Assembly: GCA_016763215.1 (NCBI GenBank)
Contig: JAESUF010000160.1
Location: 1 to 5,543, forward strand
DNA: 5,543 nt
From: Flavobacteriaceae bacterium
Lineage (GTDB): Bacteria; Bacteroidota; Bacteroidia; Flavobacteriales; Flavobacteriaceae
Direction: 5' to 3'
In this document: in pieces, positions 1 to 5,543 of the stretch
Position numbering within the stretch: the stretch's first letter is position 1
How the letters are laid out: every line of letters begins with the position of its first letter
The notes under the pieces: model-generated
Databases searched by the model: none
Told to the model about the DNA's origin: nothing
Seen by the model: the letters and a program-made list of their open reading frames with translations, nothing else
Made by a program: the position numbers and the translations under genes

Positions 1-216
1 GTTATAGTTCCCTTGATTAAAATAAATATCATTTCCATGAGTAAATGCCTGGGCTCTGATATTCTGACTCATTTGAACAGCATTCGTATCGGTATGTACT
101 TTTACCTGACTAAAATCGGTTCCAAAACCAGATTCCATTTCAGTCCGAGTCGTCGTATCCAATCTACTTCCCTTTCCTTTACTACTTGCTAGGTTTGACT
201 CGATCCCTTGATCGCT
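1..216 (-). repeat. Paralogous direct repeat, copy B: DUF4157 core of the left gene
   Basis: This segment aligns without gaps to 3608-3823 (fixed offset 3607), in the same frame and orientation. By hand count, 50 of 72 encoded residues are identical. Identical DNA runs include 20-38 with 3627-3645 (19 bases) and 122-141 with 3729-3748 (20 bases). It is cut by the left edge and probably continues. It reflects gene duplication rather than a mobile element. Confidence 0.9.
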
Positions 217-495
217 TTTTTTCTGAATTGTGCCTTCATTTTCACAAGCAGCACCTTTTTTTTGTAGTGTTTCTTCTTCTGATACTTTCTTTTGAACTAT
301 TGCCTTTGGAATAAATGGGGTTTCTGGTTGCTTCTTTTTTGCTACAATCTGATCTGCAGCTTTATCTGCCTCTACTTCATATTGATCACCAGGTTTCCCT
401 ACATTTAGTTTTGGCTGAATAAAACGATGCCCTTCTTCTCCATGAGAATGAGAAGAATTTGCTGAGTTTGTATGTTGGTTTGTTTTAGTGAACAT
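1..495 (-). CDS. DUF4157 (eCIS core) domain protein, N-terminal part, cut by window edge
   Basis: The frame is open from an ATG at 493-495 down to base 1, giving 165 residues with no stop; the C-terminus lies outside the window. Residues 25-53 (FIQPKL, then GD, then YEVEADKAADQIVA) form the conserved N-terminal block of DUF4157 proteins. A lysine-rich linker follows, with VQKK, LQKK and IQKK at about 67-93. Residues 112-165 are the first half of the DUF4157 core (TEMESGFG, DFS, VKVHTD, QAFTHGNDIYF). The HExxH motif should follow just past the edge. The start is supported by ungapped alignment with the start of the large upstream gene (both begin MF, and the FIQPKL block falls at residue 25 in both). 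The upstream stop is only 16 bases away, so co-transcription is likely; the gap holds no convincing Shine-Dalgarno. DUF4157 proteins are a hallmark of eCIS gene clusters; a cargo or cargo-processing role is inferred. The C-terminal activity cannot be known from this window. Confidence 0.93.
   Translation of the reverse strand, partial: MFTKTNQHTNSANSSHSHGEEGHRFIQPKLNVGKPGDQYEVEADKAADQIVAKKKQPETPFIPKAIVQKKVSEEETLQKKGAACENEGTIQKKSDQGIESNLASSKGKGSRLDTTTRTEMESGFGTDFSQVKVHTDTNAVQMSQNIRAQAFTHGNDIYFNQGNYN
337..423 (-). repeat. Paralogous direct repeat of the N-terminal block, copy B
   Basis: Encodes residues 25-53 of the left DUF4157 protein and aligns without gaps to 4205-4291; 23 of 29 residues are identical by hand count. 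The longest exact DNA match is 25 bases, 359-383 with 4227-4251. Confidence 0.9.
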
Positions 496-511
496 AAATA
501 CTTTTATCTCT

Positions 512-3500
512 TTATAACGTATCTAAATAATTTCTAACATTTCTTATCAGATAGGGGTTCGGTCTTCTAGTCCCTTTTAAGTAACCTCTCAGAGTACTTT
601 CTCCGATATTAAACCTTTGGCGTATTCGTTTTTTGACTTCAACAGCATTAAACCCATTATCTCTTGCTACTGCAGCATTAAAACTTACATTTAACGTCTC
701 TTTTGTATTTTCCTCAAGGAGGGTTTCATAGGTTCTAATCTTACTTTCTAGTTCTGCTCCAATGTTTACATTATTATCACTTTCAGAGAACATATATATC
801 ATTGCCTCTAATACTCCATCTCTTCTAAATTCACCTAAACTGTTTTTAATTTCTCTCAAATACCCTACTCTAGTTTCAAAACTCTCTCTATTTTTAGCTA
901 TTTCCACTAACGATTCACAAAAAGTAGGAACTGTAGAATACTTATTCATTTTAGCAACAATTCTAGCCCCAGATGTATCTAACTGAGTAAACCTTACTAA
1001 GTTTGGTTCTCCCCCATCCACGATAATAAAACTCCCTGCATCTCCTTCAGCCCTTGAATCTTTAGGCAGTACTTGAAACTTAAAAGATTTATTATTGTAA
1101 ATAGTCTCTTTTTCAGTGAGGTCATTATTATATTCCTTAGCATTTACAGTCAATGACTCAGGAAAATCCGCTAAGTATGGTTTTACGTCTGTTGCCTTTC
1201 GATAATTGTTTACAACAACATTAAAAGAAAATATTCTATTACTATTTTTCACTCCTTTTAGTTTCTTTTCCATTGGCTCCTCTATGTTTCTGTAGTAATT
1301 CGCATTGTCTTTACCAGCAGCTGGAACTAAATTCCATCGTACACCTGGGCCATGCATTTTTTTGTTATGCAGCAGGTGAAATTTAACCCAATTTGTTATT
1401 CTCAACCTACCATGTTTATCTGGAAAAAGATCAAAAGATCTAACATGCGGCCAACCTAAAGGAATTGTATCATCTGTTGTTGGTGTAGACCCAGTAGTAT
1501 TCCCAGGTACATTGGTCAGTGGGAATGCAGTCACTTTTTTTGCGCGATTGGATTCCATTTCATAGGATACATAGGATTTTGGCACTTCGGCATTGTGATC
1601 AATACCTCCTTCAGAAACTGTTTCTGCGATCACCTGTAGTTTAGCCGTAACTTGATCTCTAATACTATTTGCTTTTGTTTCATCTTCACCTTCATTAATA
1701 GTTTCAAGATGTTTATAAATAAAATCTACTAATTCCTTTCTTAACGCTTCCCCTCTCCGCAATAACGTTTCTTCTTCTGGAGTATCTGTATCATCATTTT
1801 TTTGTTCATGGAGATTCTTGTCTTTTAATGGTTCTGGCTCATCACTAGCCATCATAATAATTACCTCACCACTCTTTTTAATTTCTATAAATAGTTTATG
1901 TTCTTCCGGATCTTTGTCGAAGAAGTAGACTTCTATTGCTTTGAGCTTTTCATATAAACTACTACCACCATCATTTTCAGAATTATCTGTCACTTTGGTT
2001 ACACTATCAGCAAAGTATAGTTTGCCATCGTATGGAGGAAGCCCAGCAATCCAAGCAGGGCAATTAAGTGTTGGGTAATTACATGCACATTCTATATTGG
2101 CTGCCATATGCCATGGAGCCACTATCGAAACAATACTTCTCTCCAGCCAATTTTGCTCTGCAGCCCAATCAAATCCGGCATCGTGTTCTCTACATCCTTC
2201 ATGTGTATTACAATCTTCATAATTGATATACTCCCAAGTTTCTCCTGTTTCAGGATCTGTATATCGATATTTTTCTTCTGAATTACAGGTCATACAATCG
2301 GGACCACAAGCTCCTCTACATTTGGCGCCACTTGCTCTTTGTGGATCGCGCCCAAACACATCCTTAGGCCCTTCTGTAAATTGCTCACCCGCTCCATAAT
2401 TTTCCCATGTGCCGCCTTTTTGAGACGGGAATAGATTGAGCTTATCCAAAGTCCAACAAAGCATATCTTCAAGAGGACAATCATCTTCAAATCCTCCTCT
2501 ACCAAGAAGTAGTTCATACTCTTCAAATGGGAACTCTCCAATTTCTGCAGTAGCAGTTTTGGTCACGCTAGGGTTAGGCCCAATAACAAGCTCAGTTGAT
2601 GTACTAAGAATTGCCCCAATTTGATCATGCCACTCATAAGGCTCCCAATACAATCGGCAAAAATTAAACCCTCCAATATCTAGTTGCCCATAGGTTCCTA
2701 AGAAAAGGTCTGCTGCCAAGCCCATATCTAATTGGTCTGTAGATGTCATTGTTAAAGCACCGTTACTATACCCAATACTTCCTTCTAAAGTTTTCTTACC
2801 AATTCCAATAGCCCTTCCTAAACCTGCAACTCCTCCTTCTATAGAAATTAGTGAGATGTCTAAAGGAATTGGAATTTCTCCTGCAATAATAACTCCCATA
2901 AAACCTAAGCCCGCTTTTAATCCTGCTCTTACTTCGGCTCCCATAGAAACAGCTGCCGTTGCACTCACTCCTCCTTTGGCTGAATAATTCCCCGTTAAAG
3001 GATTAATAATTAACTCTGCTCCTTCTAAACAAAAAGGACCTAATTGCACGCTCATTTCAGGAGCAACTTCCATATTTACGCCTATTTCTCCCGTAATAAC
3101 TCCATCAATAACTCCTAGGATTACTGGAATAACAAATACTGGGACTAAAAGATCTTGTTGTAGTAGCGGAAGGTCAACATCAAAGTCTACTGCTGGAACG
3201 GGACAAATTTTTGGAAATGTAATGATGATTCCCTCCTCAGTCACCGTCATGGTTCCTCCTAAAGATTCAACCAATCTTCTTGCTGCTTCTCCTGCTGTAG
3301 TTAATAACCATTCTCCTGCCTGCAACAAGTATTCGGTAGCAGCATCATACACATCGCCTGCAACTTCACTTGCTGCTTCATAAGCTTCTACTACTTCATC
3401 GGTAATCCCTAAAGCTTCTGTCACGTCATACATTCCATTAGCTACCGTATCTACTGCTCCGTCGTACAAATCTCCTGCAGTATCCAATCCATCCTGAATA

Positions 3501-4363
3501 AATCCTGGCAATTCAAATCGTTGAACATCTTTTGTAGTACTAGCTCCTTGTTGTAATGTATGTGTTAGCTCATGTGCTAATAAGTGTTTTCCTGATTCTG
3601 AACCAGGATTGTATCTCCCTTGATTGAAATAAATATCATTTCCATTGGTGAACGCTTGTGCTCCCAACTCTTGATTCATTCCAACCGAGGTGCTATCTGT
3701 ATGAACTCTAACGTTGCTAAAATCGGCCCCAAAACCAGATTCCATTTCTGTTTTTGTTTCCTTGTCTAATTGACTACCTCCACCTTTGCTATTGGCTAGT
3801 TTTGATTCAATATTTTGATCGCCTTTTAATTGTTGGTAGGCATTTTCTGTCATCGAACTTTCTTCTCCTTTATCTTTTCTCTGTATGGCAGAATCCTCTT
3901 TTTGGCAATCGCATTTTTGCTGAATGGTATCACTTCCTGTTATCGATTCTTTTCTTTGAATACTTGAAACGAAATCTCCACAACTTTTTTTCTGAACCTC
4001 TTTTTCTTTTCCACAGGCTGAACATTTTGTTTGTACTACATCTTCGTCTTCTGAATTCATTCTTTGAATTAAAGGTGTAATAGCCTCAATAACAGGTTTC
4101 TGCTGTACAACTTCGTTTTCAGTTTCTTGCTTTTGAACTTCTTCTTCGGATTGTTTTTGAACGATTGGACTCGGTGCTATAAAAGAGGACGGTGATTCTT
4201 TTTTTCTAGCAACAATCTGATCCGCGGCTTTATCTGCCTCTACTTCATATTTGTCTCCAGACTGGCCTATGCTTAATTTTGGTTGGATAAAGGCATGATT
4301 GCTTCCTCCAAAATTGGAAATAGTAGGGTTTGATGACAGTGTATTGGTCCTTGAAGCAAACAT
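512..4363 (-). CDS. Large multidomain DUF4157 (eCIS core) protein, putative eCIS cargo/toxin
   Basis: This gene encodes 1283 residues, complete, ATG at 4361-4363 and TAA at 512-514. Domain order: conserved N-terminal block at 25-53; linker 54-180 with nine [VI]Q-basic motifs and Cys pairs (C114/C117, C151/C153); DUF4157 core ~200-273 with HELTH at 264-268, a potential zinc-binding HExxH; acidic Ala-rich helical stretch ~286-365; glycine-rich, hydrophobic, beta-type region ~370-600, closing with an aromatic WEPYEW segment at 573-578; Cys-rich module ~681-768 with CGPDC (686-690) and C724/H727/D728, reminiscent of phospholipase A2; charged linker ~840-870; HLL, HGPG and WNLVP at ~997-1014, reminiscent of nuclease toxins; a C-terminal HTH-like stretch ~1225-1283. 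There is no signal peptide, as expected for cargo loaded from the cytoplasm. The DUF4157 call is firm; enzymatic activities of the C-terminal modules are inferred from short motifs. The gene starts 23 bases after the preceding stop, without a visible Shine-Dalgarno, so it probably shares that transcript. Confidence 0.95.
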   Translation of the reverse strand: MFASRTNTLSSNPTISNFGGSNHAFIQPKLSIGQSGDKYEVEADKAADQIVARKKESPSSFIAPSPIVQKQSEEEVQKQETENEVVQQKPVIEAITPLIQRMNSEDEDVVQTKCSACGKEKEVQKKSCGDFVSSIQRKESITGSDTIQQKCDCQKEDSAIQRKDKGEESSMTENAYQQLKGDQNIESKLANSKGGGSQLDKETKTEMESGFGADFSNVRVHTDSTSVGMNQELGAQAFTNGNDIYFNQGRYNPGSESGKHLLAHELTHTLQQGASTTKDVQRFELPGFIQDGLDTAGDLYDGAVDTVANGMYDVTEALGITDEVVEAYEAASEVAGDVYDAATEYLLQAGEWLLTTAGEAARRLVESLGGTMTVTEEGIIITFPKICPVPAVDFDVDLPLLQQDLLVPVFVIPVILGVIDGVITGEIGVNMEVAPEMSVQLGPFCLEGAELIINPLTGNYSAKGGVSATAAVSMGAEVRAGLKAGLGFMGVIIAGEIPIPLDISLISIEGGVAGLGRAIGIGKKTLEGSIGYSNGALTMTSTDQLDMGLAADLFLGTYGQLDIGGFNFCRLYWEPYEWHDQIGAILSTSTELVIGPNPSVTKTATAEIGEFPFEEYELLLGRGGFEDDCPLEDMLCWTLDKLNLFPSQKGGTWENYGAGEQFTEGPKDVFGRDPQRASGAKCRGACGPDCMTCNSEEKYRYTDPETGETWEYINYEDCNTHEGCREHDAGFDWAAEQNWLERSIVSIVAPWHMAANIECACNYPTLNCPAWIAGLPPYDGKLYFADSVTKVTDNSENDGGSSLYEKLKAIEVYFFDKDPEEHKLFIEIKKSGEVIIMMASDEPEPLKDKNLHEQKNDDTDTPEEETLLRRGEALRKELVDFIYKHLETINEGEDETKANSIRDQVTAKLQVIAETVSEGGIDHNAEVPKSYVSYEMESNRAKKVTAFPLTNVPGNTTGSTPTTDDTIPLGWPHVRSFDLFPDKHGRLRITNWVKFHLLHNKKMHGPGVRWNLVPAAGKDNANYYRNIEEPMEKKLKGVKNSNRIFSFNVVVNNYRKATDVKPYLADFPESLTVNAKEYNNDLTEKETIYNNKSFKFQVLPKDSRAEGDAGSFIIVDGGEPNLVRFTQLDTSGARIVAKMNKYSTVPTFCESLVEIAKNRESFETRVGYLREIKNSLGEFRRDGVLEAMIYMFSESDNNVNIGAELESKIRTYETLLEENTKETLNVSFNAAVARDNGFNAVEVKKRIRQRFNIGESTLRGYLKGTRRPNPYLIRNVRNYLDTL
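3545..3766 (-). other. DUF4157 / eCIS core domain with HELTH motif
   Basis: Residues ~200-273 of the 1283-residue protein match the DUF4157 pattern in order: MESGFGADFSNVRVHTD, QAFTNGNDIYF, HLLAHELTHTLQQG. His264, Glu265 and His268 form an HExxH motif of the kind that binds zinc in metallopeptidases. Whether the domain is catalytically active is not shown by the sequence, and a third metal ligand cannot be assigned by eye. A VQR tripeptide follows at 280-282, a position where many family members carry a similar motif. Confidence 0.95.
3608..3823 (-). repeat. Paralogous direct repeat, copy A: DUF4157 core of the large gene
   Basis: This is the partner of 1-216, encoding residues 181-252 of the 1283-residue protein. 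It has the same orientation and is about 3.6 kb away, so recombination between the copies could delete the large effector region and produce a hybrid gene. Confidence 0.9.
4205..4291 (-). repeat. Paralogous direct repeat of the N-terminal block, copy A
   Basis: Encodes residues 25-53 of the 1283-residue protein, partner of 337-423. The block FIQPKL to DQIVA sits at the same distance from the start codon in both proteins, which supports both start calls and points to a shared N-terminal function. Confidence 0.9.
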
Positions 4364-4386
4364 AATTAGTTAAACGACTTATAAAA

Positions 4387-5055
4387 TTATTGATTCATAC
4401 CTTCTTTTTTAATTCTCTTCTTCGATAAATATTTTTTGTTTAGATATTTTCGGGTGTTACTATTGAGTGCATCAATATCGTTCAACCTTTTTTTAATTTG
4501 AAAAGTATCCTGAATAGAAATTCGATTGGTTTTTATATCTTTTTGTAGTGTTGCTGCTTCTTTGTAGCCGACAAGAGTAGTCACCCAACTCTTCTTATTT
4601 ATTTCATTTACAGGATCCTTACCTACACTTTCTTCTGTCAAGTTGCTTTTTTCTTTTGCTATTGCTTTATCAGCTAAAACAATGGCTTTCTCTGGTTTAT
4701 CTAATAGCAAATAAGCTTCGCTAATTTGAGCCATATCTTTTGGTGTACTAGCTCTACTCTCTAGTTTTTCGACCAACTCTTCTGTTTTCTCAATAGCTAT
4801 AGAATCATTCGGATTTTCTTTAATTCTTTCTTTATACTTTGTAAAGGCTATCTTATCTTTTTCAATTTGAATTTCTTGAATACTAGGGTATCCAATCATG
4901 ATAATGGGAATCATAAAAAAAAAGAGCAGCTTTTTTATTTCTTTTCCTTTGATAATATAATAGACAAAGGATATACTTAAAATCATAAATAGAAATACGC
5001 CTAAAAACAGCAGTATTATTTCATATATGAAAAGGTTATTGAATAATGCGTCCAT
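4387..5055 (-). CDS. Membrane-anchored protein with TPR-like region, function unknown
   Basis: A 222-residue protein, ATG at 5053-5055, TAA at 4387-4389. Residues ~9-35 and ~43-57 are strongly hydrophobic and are separated by a short basic loop (KGKEIKK), so two membrane passes are likely, placing both termini on the same side. The remainder is charged and helical. Residues ~103-136 (PKDMAQISEAYLLLDK, then EKAIVLADKAI) follow the TPR consensus, and 73-101 may be a degenerate preceding helix pair. The C-terminus is very basic (about ten Lys/Arg in the last 20 residues). No enzymatic motif is visible and I do not recognise the family. It lies 49 bases after the preceding gene and 23 bases before the large DUF4157 gene. 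Its place in the cluster would suit a chaperone, membrane adaptor or immunity protein, but this is inference from position only. The leader is A/T-rich with no Shine-Dalgarno. Confidence 0.85.
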   Translation of the reverse strand: MDALFNNLFIYEIILLFLGVFLFMILSISFVYYIIKGKEIKKLLFFFMIPIIMIGYPSIQEIQIEKDKIAFTKYKERIKENPNDSIAIEKTEELVEKLESRASTPKDMAQISEAYLLLDKPEKAIVLADKAIAKEKSNLTEESVGKDPVNEINKKSWVTTLVGYKEAATLQKDIKTNRISIQDTFQIKKRLNDIDALNSNTRKYLNKKYLSKKRIKKEGMNQ

Positions 5056-5104
5056 AATTTTTGTTTATTTTATATTGAATTTCTTCGATCTAGGTTTCTC
5101 TTTC
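5056..5104 (-). other. A/T-rich intergenic leader upstream of the membrane protein gene
   Basis: This 49-base gap is the longest in the window. Read on the minus strand it ends in an A-rich run just before the ATG and contains no Shine-Dalgarno, no TAnnTTTG-type Bacteroidota -7 element and no hairpin with a U-tract. I therefore see no support for a promoter or terminator here, and read-through from the upstream gene is likely. Confidence 0.5.
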
Positions 5105-5543
5105 TTAAGGAGTTCGTTCTACATGCAATCCTGCTTTGTCTACAGAACTTTTTCCCGTAGCATCTATCATCTTAAAGTCTTGATCTACTGTGGTAAACCT
5201 TTTTCCGTCTCCACCTTCAGTCTTTACTCTAAAGTGATTAGGAATATCCCAATCGAAACTCCCTGCAGACCATGGAGCCGCTAAACCAGATTGAGCAGCT
5301 GTATCATCCACTGAATCAATATTATTAGGTCCTATTCCATAAAAAGTATCTCCAGTATTGTGGTAAAGAGATCCACGATGAGCGATATAATAACCAGCTA
5401 TATTAGTCGCTGCATGTGAAACTTCTTTGGCTTCCACATTTCCAAAAGAAACAGTTAATGGATGATACTTAAACTTTAATTTCATCCCTGCACCCTGTGT
5501 TCCTGCCGGATACCTTATTTCTCTTTTAGTAGTCCCTGTGATA
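5105..5543 (-). CDS. C-terminal part of a probable eCIS-associated protein, start outside window
   Basis: The frame is open from the right edge to a TAA at 5105-5107, giving 145 residues. An internal Met at 5483-5485 could start a 126-residue protein, but 19 in-frame codons precede it (including KREIRYPAGTQGAG) without a stop or ribosome site, so I read this as the tail of a longer protein. The segment is beta-type and polar: LTVSFGNVEAKEVSHAATN, GYYIAHRGSLYH, then PWSAGSFDWDIPNHFRV, FTTVDQDFKM and a final KAGLHVER. From memory, this pattern (W-x-IPxxFRV, FTTVxQ, KAG near the end) resembles the C-terminal module of DUF4157 proteins in eCIS loci; this is unverified. If right, the missing N-terminus probably bears its own DUF4157 domain, making three such genes in a row. 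No membrane segment or catalytic motif is evident in the visible part. Confidence 0.85.
   Translation of the reverse strand, partial: ITGTTKREIRYPAGTQGAGMKLKFKYHPLTVSFGNVEAKEVSHAATNIAGYYIAHRGSLYHNTGDTFYGIGPNNIDSVDDTAAQSGLAAPWSAGSFDWDIPNHFRVKTEGGDGKRFTTVDQDFKMIDATGKSSVDKAGLHVERTP

Noticed and set aside
762..986. Open frame of 74 codons on the plus strand
   Set aside because: It lies antisense within the large DUF4157 gene, shows no recognisable motif and has a composition expected of a complementary-strand shadow.
2290..2624. Short open frames on both strands (2290-2541 minus, 2436-2624 plus)
   Set aside because: Both are inside the large gene, whose frame here carries coherent aromatic and Cys motifs; neither alternative frame has a leader or domain.
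3545..3823. Insertion sequence or mobile element as the source of the repeated segments
   Set aside because: The repeats are in-frame coding domains at matching positions in two proteins, with no terminal inverted repeats, target duplications or transposase; gene duplication explains them.
3754..4080. Open frame of 108 codons on the plus strand with a hydrophobic Leu/Phe-rich product
   Set aside because: The Leu/Phe richness is simply the complement of the Lys/Glu/Gln-rich linker codons of the real gene on the minus strand; it is not evidence of a membrane protein.
4364..4386. Terminator or promoter between the membrane protein gene and the large gene
   Set aside because: The 23-base gap holds no stem-loop with U-tract and no recognisable promoter element.
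5027..5284. Open frame of 85 codons on the plus strand spanning the 49-base gap
   Set aside because: It overlaps two minus-strand genes antisense, and its product is a Phe/Ser-rich string with no pattern.
5105..5485. Treating the ATG at 5483-5485 as the true start of a 126-residue gene
   Set aside because: The frame stays open through 19 more codons to the window edge and there is no ribosome site or A-rich leader at this Met, so an N-terminally truncated longer protein is more likely.

Overview
The window is A+T-rich and densely coding, and every gene lies on the minus strand. The genes read, in transcription order, from the right edge to the left edge. Starts lack Shine-Dalgarno sequences and are preceded by A/T-rich leaders, which fits a Bacteroidota (flavobacterial or cytophagal) genome. 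That assignment is an inference from composition and protein style, not from a marker gene.

Layout in transcription order: (1) 5105-5543, the C-terminal end of a protein whose start lies beyond the window; its tail resembles, from memory, C-terminal modules of proteins linked to extracellular contractile injection systems (eCIS). (2) 4387-5055, a 222-residue protein with two N-terminal membrane segments and a TPR-like cytosolic or periplasmic part. (3) 512-4363, a 1283-residue multidomain protein with a DUF4157 (eCIS core) domain carrying an HELTH motif, followed by a glycine-rich beta region, a Cys-rich His-Asp module similar to phospholipase A2, an HGPG/WNLVP module similar to small nucleases, and a C-terminal stretch that reads like a helix-turn-helix. 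(4) 1-495, the N-terminal 165 residues of a second DUF4157 protein, cut by the left edge before its HExxH motif. Gaps between the genes are 49, 23 and 16 bases. No terminator or clear promoter is visible between them, so they probably form one transcript.

The two DUF4157 proteins are tandem paralogs. Their first ~50 residues and the DUF4157 core align without gaps, while the linker between these blocks is about 40 residues in one and about 127 in the other. DUF4157 proteins are known as a hallmark of eCIS loci. The most economical reading is that this is the cargo/effector part of an eCIS or a related secretion locus: a conserved N-terminal block for loading or sorting, a putative metallopeptidase-like core, and variable effector modules. 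No structural eCIS gene (sheath, tube, baseplate, AAA+ ATPase) is in the window, so the association is inferred from the domain family only.
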